From Phytopythium helicoides (taxonomy: Eukaryota > Oomycota > Peronosporomycetes > Pythiales > Pythiaceae): a stretch of 64,000 nt of DNA. Where the stretch lies: contig JANFNE010000053.1 of the NCBI GenBank assembly GCA_024867545.1, forward strand, positions 124,001 through 188,000. Direction: 5' to 3'. Of this stretch, positions 31,539 to 42,732 are shown one piece after another. Position numbers and translations under genes: made by a program. The notes under the pieces are model-generated. The model was not told the origin of the DNA, made no database searches, and saw nothing but the letters and a program-made list of their open reading frames with translations. Numbering within the stretch: the stretch's first letter is position 1; every line of letters starts with the position of its first letter.

Positions 31539-33382
31539 CCGCCACGGCCGCCGCCACTTGCGCAGCCAGCGCTTGTTGTTCTTTCTCCCTTCCCGGCGCT
31601 TGGTGTCACGCACACTAAAAGGCGCCGCCTATAGTGAGCGCAAGAGAGCCGCGCAAAAAATGGGTACACACGAGTGCAGCCAATTTTTCCACAAACCTTT
31701 GGGATAAAATACCCTGCGAGATGCATCGACTCAATAAGTTCTTAGTCTAATGCTTTATGGTTTGTAATGGACCTGTAATGTACGATTTGAAGGAGATATA
31801 TGTTGAGCACTCGGAATAAGGCCGTCGTCCGGTTGTGGCCGTCGTGCGAGCCAATCAGCGCCGCGCGCTGGATGCGGCGCGAAAAGCTCTAAACGAGCCA
31901 CATGCGTAGCGAGCGGGGAGATGCGCGCCTGAGTTGCTGCGTTTGTGGGGGGCTCGCGGGTCCGCCCTCGCTCGCCACCGCTCGCTGGGCCGTGGCGGAG
32001 GTGGCCGGAGCGAGTGCTGAATTCATCAAGTGGCGATGCAGAGCTCTCCTCTTCTCTCTGGCCGAGCCAAAAATGCAGTGTCGGAACTCGTCAAACCGGG
32101 CGGGCGATTCGCTAGTTTGGATGCCCAGATGGTGCAAGTGCAGCTTCGTTACGCCTCGGCAGTCCAGTGCCTAAGATTTCGTGTCGGCAGACTTTTTTGC
32201 TGTTGACAAGAGCAGATCCGCTAGCTGCTGATCGATTCACGCTCCACGCGCTGACTCCCCCCTTCGTCCACCGACACATGGCCTTCGACTTCTTCTTTCA
32301 GCGTACCTACGTGCTTCGCTCGCGAAAAACCACGTTGAAGCGCCGCGTGCGTGCCTCATGCTGCGCATCTCTTTTCTCGACGTGGCGTCGTCAACGTATC
32401 CATCCCCGGCACCAGAGTATCCAGGATTCTCCAAAAAGACGCAGGAGCATCTTCGTTCATCGCTCTCGGATTCTCGCCATCGCGCAACCAGCGGCCGCGC
32501 ATCTCCTCTCCGAGGTGGTGGAGGCTCATTCGAGCGTTTTTTGTCGGTGGGGCCGGACAACTTTTCAGATCGTGCGGTTCAGGAGCGCGTGCCTCGGAGC
32601 CAGCGCCTCGGTGCTCTTGGCGACCACGAAATGCGGGATGCGCTCGTGCACATGCGTGTAGTAGCAGCGACAGTATCTCGCACACCTTCCACGCTTGTGG
32701 TGGCGGCGTTCACTCATCGACGAATGAGCGGCAGACCAGGCGAAAAAGTAGCCGGAAGGCAACTTTTGTACCGTAGGAGGCGAGGAGTTCAGCACAGACT
32801 AAGACTGCGTGGGTCTCGGTCTCCGGGCGAGATGATGGCCTGGCTGCTGAGCAGTAGAGGCACGTTCCGCCATTAGGCACCTACCGACTAACGTCGCCGA
32901 GCGCAATGCGTACGATACGTTGCACTCAGTGATCGGGAGGTGACGAGAGCAGAAGCTACGCGTACTGTGTCGAGAGCGCACACTGTGAACTAGCGGTGGC
33001 TCGTCCACTCCCGGTGCCAAGTCCGACACTACGCACGCTTCCGCCCACGAGTTCGGTGCCCAGCTCAGGTCTCAAGCGCACCGGCACCGAATCAGCCAGA
33101 GATGCGCCCACCAAAGCGTCGTCACAGGCAGACGAGGTAAAGCAGCGAGTGGGGAAATGATGGCCGGGTTGCTGCTCCTGCTCCAAGTGTGAAGCGCCTC
33201 AACTCGGTGTGCAGGTGCGTCAGTGTTCACGATGATGTGAATCGAGCAGCTCTCACCAGAAACCGTCATCGACGGTCTTTTTACTAGCCAGTGTCCCCAA
33301 TCACACAGCGCACTCACGTTGTAAGGAAGCTATGCCTTCAACTCACTCAAAGCATGTGGTCATGCCAACAGCAAGTTCCACC
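31539..33382. other. Intergenic with a loose local repetition
   Basis: No supported gene. Two segments (about 32800-32860 and 33135-33185) share ATGATGGCC-GG-TGCTG with related flanks, so an old duplication is possible. The left end of the Polinton was not found and may lie in this stretch. Confidence 0.3.
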
Positions 33383-33724
33383 TTACGGCCATAGCACATC
33401 ATACAAGACATTAGCCCCTTGGTTCCCAACGTCGTATCTTACGACATAACCGCATGGGCTGCGTGAGTAGTATGTAATGGCACGGTTGGTGAACGGTTTT
33501 TCATTTACGTGCATCCACATCGTATCTTCCCGAAAGATACATCCTCTCGTTGCCTCTAAGCAAAAGCAGACGATTTTCTCCTCAACACCTGTAGGAGGCT
33601 CCCCCGCAATGCGATCCTCTTTAGCACCAAACCATACGCGGATACACGCTCGAAAGGGTATACGAAGATCTTCGTTTATCCCTGCAAATCTATCATGTGT
33701 CATGCCGGGTCTCTCATGTGGCAT
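33383..33724 (-). CDS. Unrecognised small ORF at the left side of the Polinton
   Basis: ORF of 113 aa (ATG 33724) with an even, folded-protein-like composition: PFRACIRVWFGAKEDRIAG, EEKIVCFCLEATRGCIFRED, CGYVVRYDVGNQGANVLYDV. I recognise no family. It is divergent from the Polinton polymerase gene with a 266-bp repeat-rich spacer, which suggests that it belongs to the element. Confidence 0.3.
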   Translation of the reverse strand: MPHERPGMTHDRFAGINEDLRIPFRACIRVWFGAKEDRIAGEPPTGVEEKIVCFCLEATRGCIFREDTMWMHVNEKPFTNRAITYYSRSPCGYVVRYDVGNQGANVLYDVLWP

Positions 33725-33734
33725 GTCGAGTCTG

Positions 33735-33832
33735 AACTTTCACAGCGACCGTTCAAAGTCACACGTCACACGTCACACATCTCACATGTCACACAGAACG
33801 ACCTTCCACAGCGACCCTTCACACCACCGTGA
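33735..33832. repeat. Iteron-like repeats in the divergent spacer
   Basis: Two direct copies of a TTC-CACAGCGACC-TTCA word (near 33738 and 33807) flank a run of CACACGT/CACATGT units (33760-33800, TCACACG and TCACATG variants). They lie between the divergent small ORF and the polymerase gene of the Polinton and could carry promoters or protein-binding sites. Confidence 0.5.
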
Positions 33833-33990
33833 TATCGAACCTCGCGAATAGGATCAAATTCCTCCCATACAGGATGAAAAGTCTCCTTGAAATGATAGCA
33901 TTGATAAACAAACACATTTCATTTAAAAATTGATTGTTTGATTATTTAATTATTTTCAGTCTTGACAATCTCTCCCAGCATATAGCAACC

Positions 33991-36900
33991 ATGCGCGACT
34001 ACGAACTCGACGGACTGATGGAGCTTGGGCTCAGCAAGAAGGACATCAAGCCGTGGCGAGCCAAGACAGGCATCCAATACCGTGTCAAGGTTCGCACCGA
34101 GACTGGTCGACTCGTCTACATCACCGACCTTCGTTCTGAGAAAAAACAAAAACTGATTGCCAAGCATTACAGCATCCCTATAAAGAAGCTGCAGGCGCAC
34201 CTTTCACCTACCTACAAAAAGACAATGAACCACTACGTAAAGAAAAATAAACATTCCGAGGAGCACGTTTACACTGGCATGACCGATGACGAATTCTTCG
34301 ACAATCTTGAGAACGTACTCCTTCACCAAAATCATGCGTTCAAATTTGATGTGGCTATTGGGTTCACACTCGTCAATCGAAATGATCCTCTAGACACGAA
34401 ACACTTCCATGCTGCTAACCACAACACCTCTCTGTTCAAGAACGCCCCTATTCCTGGGCCACAAACCATAAACACTCGCAAGGATGTCATATCAAGTATG
34501 AACGATATTCGACAAATCGTCCTCAACCAAACCCTCGACATACCCAATTCGTCTTACATGCTCAAGTCAGTCGACGCATTTCAGCTGACGATGTACTATC
34601 GAAGCCACAAGCTTGGTTCAGAGGAGGCGGTGATCCCTGAGGTCATTCGTTCCAACCGTCATGTCATCAACTTTCCTCAGCCGCCTCAGTCAACCAAGTG
34701 TCTCTTCTTTTGTATTGCTTACCATCTCATCGAGGGAGAGAAGCCTTCACGTCAGAGACTTATTGCACCCACCAAGGCAGCAGTCAAGCAGTGGCTGACC
34801 TATAAAGGAGTGGAGTTCAACAATACATCATTCCCTAAGCTGTTCAAGAGTTTACCACCTGTCGAGCTGTATCAACTCAGTGATGTCGAGGATTGTTTCA
34901 AGCTTAACATCGAGGTGTACACGTTTGACGAAGAGACCCAGGAGTACAGTCGGGCCATTGACTCAACCAAGTCATACGAGAGCACGATGAGTATCCTGTC
35001 TCACAACTCTCATGCGATGTATATCACCAATCCGGAGCGCTTTGTGGGGAAGCATGGTTGTCCCAAATGCTCCATGATCTTCGTAACCAACGAACAACTC
35101 CGCGATCACAAGAAGAACAAGTGTCAGGAGGCTTACATCAAGCGCTTCGTCAAAGAGCCAACATTGTTTCGCCCTGCGACAAACAGGATGCAACGGATGC
35201 TTGAGAAGTACGGAGTCAAAGACGTCGACCCGTACACAGACCACTATCTGGTCTATGACTTTGAAGCCATTCTGAAGCCGCTCGATGCAGACAAAGCGGC
35301 AAGGCGTCTGACGTTTCAGAACGCGCACATTCCAGTGTCTGTCAGCGTCCACGATAGTCTCACCAATGAGACAAAGTGTTTCGTAAATGACTCACCCAAG
35401 CAGCTTCTTATTGACATGTTCACGTTTGTAGATGAGAAGCGTCAGTTGATTGAAGCGTACAACCGGATCAAATACGCTGCACTCATTGAGAAGGTCGATC
35501 AACGAAAGCAAGACGCCGAGGCGAGACACAAGCAAGATCCAAACAAGATCACAAAAGCGATTTTGACTAAAGCGGAGAGCGAAGTTGACTCAATCACAAA
35601 CTTCTGTGCGACTGTACCTCTTATTGGTTTCAACAGCGGTCGTTACGATCTCAACATAATCAAGGATGAGTTGTTCGCGGCTATTCTTCACGTCTCTGGA
35701 TGCAGCGCCATCAAGCGTCGAGGGCGAAAGACTCTAGATCAGACGAAGAAAGAGCTGGGAGTCAAAGCTATCCTATCTGGCAGCGGCTACATGTGCCTTG
35801 ACGCAGGTGGATTCAAGATGCTTGATATCTCAAAGTACGTCGCTGCTGGGACGAGCCTACGTCAGTACCTCAAGGCGTATCTCGGCAAGTGTCAATGCCC
35901 CGACAAGATCAAGTGCACATGCCAAATGAGCAAGGGGCATTTCCCGTATGAGTATCTCACCAGCTTTGACAAGCTCAATGATCCACTACCGCCTCGTAGC
36001 GCCTTCAACTCGTCACTTCGTAGCACCAAAATCAGTGACAAGGAGTGGAAGCGTGTGCAGTGGGTTTGGGAGCATTACGAGATGAAGACTTTGAGAGATC
36101 TTCTCGTGTGGTACAACAATCTCGATGTTATTCCGTTCTGTCGCGCTATCCGAGAGCAAATGATGTTCTTCCGAGGGTTTAAGCTTGACATGTTTGCTGA
36201 TGGAGTGTCACTGCCTGGTCTGGCCGAGAAGATCATGTACGGGACCGTCTATGACATGAGCAACGAAGGCTACATCAAGCCTCGACCACCTGCAGCAGCA
36301 GTAAACCCTTTCGAGTTTAGCAAGACTAAATTCAACAGTTACCGATGCCAAGACAAGAAGGCGGATCGCAAGTTCAACTTGACTCTGGAGCATCTCAACA
36401 AGCTCCTGAAGTCACAGAGCTACCTGTGCGGGCTGTGCTACGAGCCACTCACGAAGAAGACGGCATCGGCCGATCGAGTGAACAACTATCGAGGTCACGA
36501 AGATGGCAACATCCTGATCACATGCTCTACGTGCAACTGCGCGCGAAAGGATATGGACATAGAAGCCTTCAGGCGGCAGAAGCTTCTCGAGTTCAACGGC
36601 GACCGTCTCATCCACTCGATTGACGAGGCGCAGGCAGATGTGTACAGACTCATGGAGTCAAACATCACCGGAGGACCGTCCATCATCTTCAACCGCTTTG
36701 CCAAGGCAGGGATGACGCGTATTCGGGGTGGGAAGATGTGTCAGAAGGTCATTGGATACGATGCTAACGCTCTCTATCTGTGGTGCCTCGGACAAGACAT
36801 GCCTTGTGGTCGTTTGGTTAAGATCGATGTCTACGATGGGTTGCTTGATGACATCTTGGCAAACAAGGAGTTTGGTTTCGTCGAGTGCGACATCGAGACA

Positions 36901-37974
36901 CCTGAGTACCTGAAAGACTATTTCAGTGAGATGACTCCGATCTTTAAGAACGTAGAGGTTGATCCTACAGCTGAGGTGATTGGAGATTTCATGGCGGAGT
37001 TCAACCATACGCGAACCAATCCATCAAAGAAGAGCCGTAAGTTGATTGGGAGCTACTTCGGCAAGCAGATCCTCATCTACGCACCGTTGCTCAAATGGTA
37101 CATCGCGCATGGGCTGGTCGTCACTAAGATGCACTCCTTCGTGAAGTGTCATGCGGCTCGACCGTTCCACAAGTTCACTGAAATTGTCTCAGATGCTCGT
37201 CGAGAGGGAGATGCTGACAAGAGCAAGGAGGTGATCGGAACATCGATGAAGTTCGTGGGTAATGCTCCCTTTGGCAAATCGGCAATGAATCAAACAAAGC
37301 ATAAGAACGTGGTCTATGAGAGTCGTGACGATGAGATTCCTAAGTTGATCGAAAAGAATCTGTTTCAAGGCTTAGAGGAGTTGAATGGAGTGTACGAAGT
37401 TACTGAGCGCAAGCGTACCATCTTTCTGAAGAACCCAATCCATGTTGCTATCGCTGTGTACCAGCTGGCTAAGCTCCGCATGCTCCAGTTCTACTACGAT
37501 TGCATCGACAAGTACATCGATCGGAGCGACTTCGAGTACCAGGAAATGGACACAGATAGTGGATACATCGCGTTCAGCGGAGAGCACCCCTTCTCCGATC
37601 TCATCAAGCCGGAGCTACGCGAGCACTTTGAGGCACACAAGCACGAGTGGTTCCCGCGTGATGACACACCAGAGCATGCTAAGTACGACAAGCGAACGCC
37701 GGGCTTGTTCAAGGAGGAATGGCGAGGCGGGGCAATGGTGTCTCTCAGCAGCAAGAACTACATCTGCTACGACGGTGACCTAATCAAGGCAAACTGGTTC
37801 AACAAGAAGACGGGCAAGGAGGAGCCTCTGCATCACAAAACCAAATGCTCAGCCAAGGGTGTTCAGAAGAGCAACAACGCGGGCATTCTTACTCCTGAGA
37901 AGTTCGAAAGCGTAATCAGGGATAAGATAACGCTTGAAGCTACAAACCGAGGTTTCCGAGTGGTAAAGCTGTGA
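33991..37974 (+). pseudogene. Polinton protein-primed DNA polymerase B, interrupted by a Ty3 insertion
   Basis: ORF from ATG 33991 (the frame upstream starts only with TTG). Order by residue: an N-terminal region with an OTU-like segment (KCLFFCIAYHLIEGE, ~235-250); a C2H2-type finger (CPKCSMIFVTNEQLRDH, ~360); exonuclease motifs VYDFEAI (~421) and GFNSGRYD (~546); an HNH-like insert (CGLCYEPL ... SADRVNNYRG ... CSTCNCARKDM, ~813-855); polymerase motif A IGYDANALYLW (~922), motif B NAPFGKSAMN (~1091) and motif C MDTDSGY (~1187). All polymerase Asp are kept. The present stop (TGA 37972-37974) is made by the first bases of the retrotransposon LTR; the native frame resumes after the 3' LTR (52313) and ends at TAA 52456. 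Apart from the insertion the frame is intact, so the loss is recent. It would replicate the transposon in the nucleus, primed by a protein. Confidence 0.85.
37966..37969. repeat. Target-site duplication AAGC (left)
   Basis: AAGC directly before the 5' LTR is repeated directly after the 3' LTR (52309-52312). With the final A of the LTR it could be counted as five bases, AAAGC. This is the usual mark of Ty3 integration. Confidence 0.8.
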
Positions 37975-38951
37975 TGAAGCGCTGCAGAATCAGCCCGAGC
38001 ATTCACTCCTGCAGAGGCACCTCAGCGTCCTTGAGACGCGCGCATACTTGGCCTCAGTATTGAAGTCATTCTCTAGGATAAAATATAGCTCCTTAGACCT
38101 CTCTGGGGGAAGTACCCCTAGAGAGGTACCCCTGTTCCCTTTTTGGGGATCAGGGAAGAGTTGGTGTGGGCCACACCGCTCAACAAAGACGGGCTGGCCT
38201 CCTTGACTGGCTTCCCGTGGGTTCGTTATCAGACCTCTATCACCAGAACTGCAAAGATAAAAAAGTAGAGGTAGCAGAGACAGTAAGACTTTCAATACAG
38301 ACTTCCGCTTTCTCCCTCTATCGCGCGCAAGGAAGAACAAGCTCTCCAGGGAGGGAAACCTCTTTGGGGCTTGAGGAGGTCAACCGCGCGTTGCTCCAAG
38401 GCCAACACCCGATCGGTAAGTCACGCAGTGGCGTGTACATTACTGGTTGGTTCCATATTTCTCGGCCCAGTGCTGGACGATCGCTTTGAGTGTGGCGACA
38501 CGTCTGGCATTGGTGTCCGACTTCATATTCTGTCTGAGGAAGGTCCCCGCGGAGCCTCCTCGGCTAATTTCATCCGCGTTTTCGGCTGTGGCGGTTTAGC
38601 AGAGCCCCACAGCGTCATTACTCATCTGCCGACGGGTTCCCTAGCCTGAAAAGGTTAGCGGAGCCCATTGTGTGTACTAATATCGTTTGTTTGTTCAGGA
38701 GAAGAGAGGGGAAGCGCCGTCGCCTGCCTGGTCGTCGGCTCCTACGCGCGCGTTTAGAACTCCTGGTCCCCCGGACGGAACCAACGGGGATCACAACGCT
38801 CCGGTACTGACCAAGCGGGCCAAGTCAAGCGTCTCCCCAGGGAGATCAAGACCGAAGCTCGCTGCGGAGGGCTGAGATTACTCGCCCAAGGGTGAGACTA
38901 CTCCCCTAAATCCGCCTATCGACCCGTCATGGAGGGCGCCGCATCATCACA
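37970..38951 (+). repeat. 5' LTR of the Ty3 element (982 bp)
   Basis: Begins TGTGATGAAG and ends CATCATCACA. A TATA-like AAAATATAG lies near 38079-38088, followed by a near-perfect hairpin (CCTCTCTGGGG / CCCCTAGAGAGG, 38098-38126). The gag start codon ATG (38929) lies 20 bp before the LTR end. Offset to the 3' LTR is 13,357 bp. Confidence 0.95.
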
Positions 38952-41900
38952 GCTGGTGCGCATGCCCGGATCGGGAGTTAATGCGCGTGAGGAACCACCA
39001 AGCGACCAGCAGAGTGCATCTGGTGCACCTGCTGCTCAAGAAGAGAAGATCGAAGTCGCCAAGAGGAAGCGCGACAAGAAGAAGAGCATCAAGAGAAGTG
39101 AAAGTCCAAGCAATCGTGTTCCTCGAGAGTTACCTGCACCTGCGCCGTCTGGAGAAGCTCCGGGCTCCGTTCTGGGGCCTGTCGATGGTCTCCCGACACA
39201 GCTAGGTGCTGTTCAAGTTGAAGTTACCTCTGCAGATGTCTACCGTGATGCCCAACGGGCGTCGGATCTCGCGCTAGTCGGCGCTGAGTCATCCTCGACT
39301 GAGTATCTCGTCGGCGGTCGCGCTGCGGAGTTCGCGTCAGCTACCTACGCTCGAGCAGTCGCACACGCGATGGACTCACAACCTCAAGTTGCTCAATGGC
39401 CTTGGATGGCTCGTCAGGAGCCGCCCGCCGTACATCAGCTACTGCTGCAAGACGTCCCAGTCAGGAGTCTGCTGGACACCGACGTCGTCGAGTACGTGGA
39501 GTACCTCAAGATGCGATGGCAAGGCCGCAACCGTGGGCTGAACTACCCACGAGACCCCGTGTACTCGCAAGTCAGCCGAGAACGCATCACGGAATGGGTC
39601 GCCGCAACTGTTCGTCTCAACCACCACCTGCGCGAGCGCGTCGAGCGATCGCCTGGGGCGTCGTGGCTCTCTATGCTTCGCATCCGCCATGTGTGCCTCC
39701 CCGTGCCGTCCGACCTGCGCGCGTTCAACGTGCCTCTGGGCGTGCTCTCTGCACCCGAGGTACTCGTCGTGCTGCAGACGGCACTAGAAGAAGCTGGTTA
39801 CGAGTTCTTCAACGTGGCACCGGAATGGTTTTCGCACCCAGAGACTCGAGATACCCCTGTGGAAGTGGTTCGCGGCGAGGTTCAAGACTTGCTTGCGGCC
39901 ATGGAACCGATGATGAAGATCTGGAGGTGGGTCATCGAAGATGCAACCTGCACCATGTCGTCGGTGGAACAACCGTTCATCCACGTGGAGGACATCCCCG
40001 ATGTGGAGATGCTCGAAGTCGACAGCGAGGGAGACGTGCTCATGATCGAAGGTGCCAAGGAATTCCTGACCAACGACCTGATTCTGCGCGTCCGCACTGT
40101 GAGTGAGCGTCAAGCTGGAAGTGACTCGACGGACTCGGGGAACATCATCCCCAGGAAGAGACGCCCCTCAAGGCCTTTTGGACCTGGTTCCGACATGTCG
40201 TTGCCAGCGGGATTCGGCTCGAACGCGTCATCAGAGAGTCCGTTCCAGTCCCCAGTGTCGTGGGATCACGAGATGCCTGAGGAAGCAAGCGGAAATGGTT
40301 TCGCATCTACAGGAGCTGTTTTAGGCCCTGCGGTAATGATGGCGCAAGCCGTCATGACACCAGCGACACCTCAGTACGCGCCGGATGCACTAATCCTCAC
40401 CGAGAAGCACTATGACGCGCCTTTCGAAGCAGCTACACTGCCAGCCGTGCCAGAAACCCCACCGAGAGCAGTTACTCCTCCTCACGGAGTCGAGTTTCAG
40501 TCTGCACCATCTGGTGTGGACACTGTCAGTGAAGAGACCCGGCAAATCCAAGCTCTCCAGCGACAAATCGCTGAAATGCAGCTGCAGAGCCAATTGGCTC
40601 TAGAGCAACAACGTCTGCAAGCGGAGCAAGAGAGGCAGCGGTTCACCCAACAGCAACAAATGCTGCAGGAGGAGGTGTCGAAGCTTCAACTGGCTAGCGC
40701 TCAAGATCACCAAGCGTGGAGTGCACAAGTCCGTCAGCACCAGAGTGAGCTGCAACAGCAAGCGCAGCGGGCTGAACAGCGGCACGAGGCTGAGAAGACT
40801 CACATACGGGAAGAGTTCAAGCGGATGACGACTACAGGCTACAAAGAGTTCACCGAACGCGCAGAGGAAAAGCATCAAGCAACCCTGCGAGCGGCCGAGA
40901 AAATCCGCGTAGAACGTGAAGAGCTCCTCAAGCAACAGCTACAGCAGCAGATGCAACAACAACTGCGTCAACAACAGCTGCAGTTTCAGCAACAGCAAGA
41001 GCAACTACGTCTGCAGCAAGAGAGCGAACGTCGTCAACGCGAAGCGGATCAACAGCGTCGCGACGCGCAAGCCAAGCGTGTGGAACAAGAGTTGGAGAGG
41101 CTGCGCCAGCAGCAAGCGAGCGTACAGCTGGCTCTGTCGACAACGCCGCCTTCGACGACTCCTCCGCCTACAAGTGCTGCGGCCGCCGCGACACCGCAAG
41201 GCGCGTACTCGACCAGCGTGTTCACGTCGGTGCCCTTTGGGACCCGCGCGGCTACCCCGATGCCCGCCGTGTCAAGCTCCGTCTCGTCTATGTACGGCCC
41301 GCCTGTGACTTCGGCGTTCGTATCGAGACCGTTCGGCAGTGCGTCATCCACGTCCGCAGCCCCGGCTCAGACCTTCCAGTCGACCGCCGTTCCGTTCGGA
41401 TATCGCGGGAGTGTCCCACCGTGGCACCCAACTTCAAGTGGAGGTCTCGGAGGCGGCAATGGACCTAGCGGACCGTCAAACGGGTTTGGAGGCGGGCAAG
41501 AACCCTCTCGAGGGAGCAATGGAGCAGAACTGCCTGGAGAAGGGAATCGTTCGAGCGCTCCGAGTCAGCCAGCGGCCGCACAAAGCACCACGGCGCAAAC
41601 CGTCGGGTTCCGGATGATGATGCCATTCAGCTCAATCACGTACTTCAAGGGAGATGGGCCGCTAGACGCTCGCAAGCGGTGGTGGAACGAGTTCACCTAT
41701 ACAGCGGACGCATGCATGTGGAAGCCTGAGGAGAGGTGCAAATACTTGCCGATGTGGCTGGAAGGAAGCGCTCACGCGTGGTACCGACAGCTCGCTCCGA
41801 CTGACAAGCAGACATGGAAGATGTTATCAAGGAAGTTTTACGACCAGTTCTGCACAGCGTCGGACACGGCTATGGAGGAATATCTTGCAATGACACCTCA

Positions 41901-42732
41901 ACGAGGCATCAAACCGCTGCACTTCCTGTGGAAACTGAACGCCGCTGCAACGAGAGCACAAGTGGACACGTCTACAGCCAAGGGCCGTCAGAAGCATATC
42001 AAGAAGTTCCTGCAGAAGATCACTGACAAGGCTCTGAAGTTTAATCTGGCTGGAAGATCGTTCTATTCAATGGACGAGTTTGAGGAGACGCTCAAGATGT
42101 ACCACGAAGTCACCAACGGCACAGACGAACCGGACGAAAGGCTCTACAGAAGCGAGACACCCAAGTCAGTGCAGTTCAAGAAACAAGAGCTCGTCCCAGG
42201 ACGGTTTCGCCCCAAGGAAAGCAACCCAAATCGAGCCTACTGGGCTGAAGAGTCGCGCGACGACTATGGAGAGTATGATTCAGCTCTCGAGGAAGAGGAG
42301 TCCGAGGAGCAGGTATATGCCGCTCCCGTGTCCACTCAAGGACCAAGGAACTCGCTCCACCAGCCAACCGGGTTCAATAACCAAGGGAACCGCTACCCAA
42401 GGAGCCAACCACCGCCAGGGGCGCAGTCACCGTCAAGAACCGCCTGTGCAAAGTGCAAACGTCTCGGTCATTCTGCAGAAGCATGCTGGAACGACCTGCT
42501 GTGCGAGTACTGTGGTGAGCGCGGCCACCCAAGCGACCGCTGCTTTAGGAAGCCTCTCCCATGCATTGTCTGCGGGAATACCCACACTGGAGGCTGCCCG
42601 ATGTTCAAGGACATTGTCACTGCGATTCAAGCTGTGGCTGCGGCTGCAGCAGCACCGAAGCCTGCTCCATCGAATCCAAGCTCAACTGCGCCAGCGACGC
42701 CTCCGCGCGTCAACCCGTCATCGTTAAACTAG
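38929..42732 (+). CDS. gag: Gag polyprotein of the Ty3 element
   Basis: ORF of 1267 aa, far longer than most Ty3 Gag proteins. The first ~530 residues contain a basic patch (RKRDKKKSIKRSE), an unrecognised folded-looking region (~130-330, for example LLDTDVVEYVEYLKMRWQGR) and Ser/Pro-rich sequence. A long Gln/Arg/Glu coiled coil follows (~530-740), then a Ser/Thr/Pro linker, then the retrotransposon Gag domain (~905-1060: KRWWNEFTYTADACMWKPEE, HAWYRQLAP, WKMLSRKFYDQF) and three Cys/His knuckle-like motifs (CAKCKRLGHSAEAC, CEYCGERGHPSDRC, CIVCGNTHTGGCP; ~1173-1225) that would bind the RNA. The ATG at 38929 is inside the 5' LTR; a second ATG at 38962 lies outside. The gene ends with TAG at 42730, right after a candidate frameshift heptamer. 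Confidence 0.85.
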   Translation: MEGAASSQLVRMPGSGVNAREEPPSDQQSASGAPAAQEEKIEVAKRKRDKKKSIKRSESPSNRVPRELPAPAPSGEAPGSVLGPVDGLPTQLGAVQVEVTSADVYRDAQRASDLALVGAESSSTEYLVGGRAAEFASATYARAVAHAMDSQPQVAQWPWMARQEPPAVHQLLLQDVPVRSLLDTDVVEYVEYLKMRWQGRNRGLNYPRDPVYSQVSRERITEWVAATVRLNHHLRERVERSPGASWLSMLRIRHVCLPVPSDLRAFNVPLGVLSAPEVLVVLQTALEEAGYEFFNVAPEWFSHPETRDTPVEVVRGEVQDLLAAMEPMMKIWRWVIEDATCTMSSVEQPFIHVEDIPDVEMLEVDSEGDVLMIEGAKEFLTNDLILRVRTVSERQAGSDSTDSGNIIPRKRRPSRPFGPGSDMSLPAGFGSNASSESPFQSPVSWDHEMPEEASGNGFASTGAVLGPAVMMAQAVMTPATPQYAPDALILTEKHYDAPFEAATLPAVPETPPRAVTPPHGVEFQSAPSGVDTVSEETRQIQALQRQIAEMQLQSQLALEQQRLQAEQERQRFTQQQQMLQEEVSKLQLASAQDHQAWSAQVRQHQSELQQQAQRAEQRHEAEKTHIREEFKRMTTTGYKEFTERAEEKHQATLRAAEKIRVEREELLKQQLQQQMQQQLRQQQLQFQQQQEQLRLQQESERRQREADQQRRDAQAKRVEQELERLRQQQASVQLALSTTPPSTTPPPTSAAAAATPQGAYSTSVFTSVPFGTRAATPMPAVSSSVSSMYGPPVTSAFVSRPFGSASSTSAAPAQTFQSTAVPFGYRGSVPPWHPTSSGGLGGGNGPSGPSNGFGGGQEPSRGSNGAELPGEGNRSSAPSQPAAAQSTTAQTVGFRMMMPFSSITYFKGDGPLDARKRWWNEFTYTADACMWKPEERCKYLPMWLEGSAHAWYRQLAPTDKQTWKMLSRKFYDQFCTASDTAMEEYLAMTPQRGIKPLHFLWKLNAAATRAQVDTSTAKGRQKHIKKFLQKITDKALKFNLAGRSFYSMDEFEETLKMYHEVTNGTDEPDERLYRSETPKSVQFKKQELVPGRFRPKESNPNRAYWAEESRDDYGEYDSALEEEESEEQVYAAPVSTQGPRNSLHQPTGFNNQGNRYPRSQPPPGAQSPSRTACAKCKRLGHSAEACWNDLLCEYCGERGHPSDRCFRKPLPCIVCGNTHTGGCPMFKDIVTAIQAVAAAAAAPKPAPSNPSSTAPATPPRVNPSSLN
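38954..38970 (+). promoter_or_regulatory. Candidate tRNA primer-binding site
   Basis: TGGTGCGCATGCCCGGA starts two bases after the 5' LTR, the normal place, and begins with the TGG that pairs with a tRNA CCA end. The matching tRNA was not identified. The site lies inside the gag reading frame. Confidence 0.45.

Noticed and set aside
33760..33800. CRISPR-like array
   Set aside because: The CACACGT words are contiguous short repeats without spacers, in a eukaryotic genome.
33934..33990. Longer start of the Polinton polymerase
   Set aside because: The upstream start would be TTG in AT-rich leader; ATG 33991 is the first ATG.
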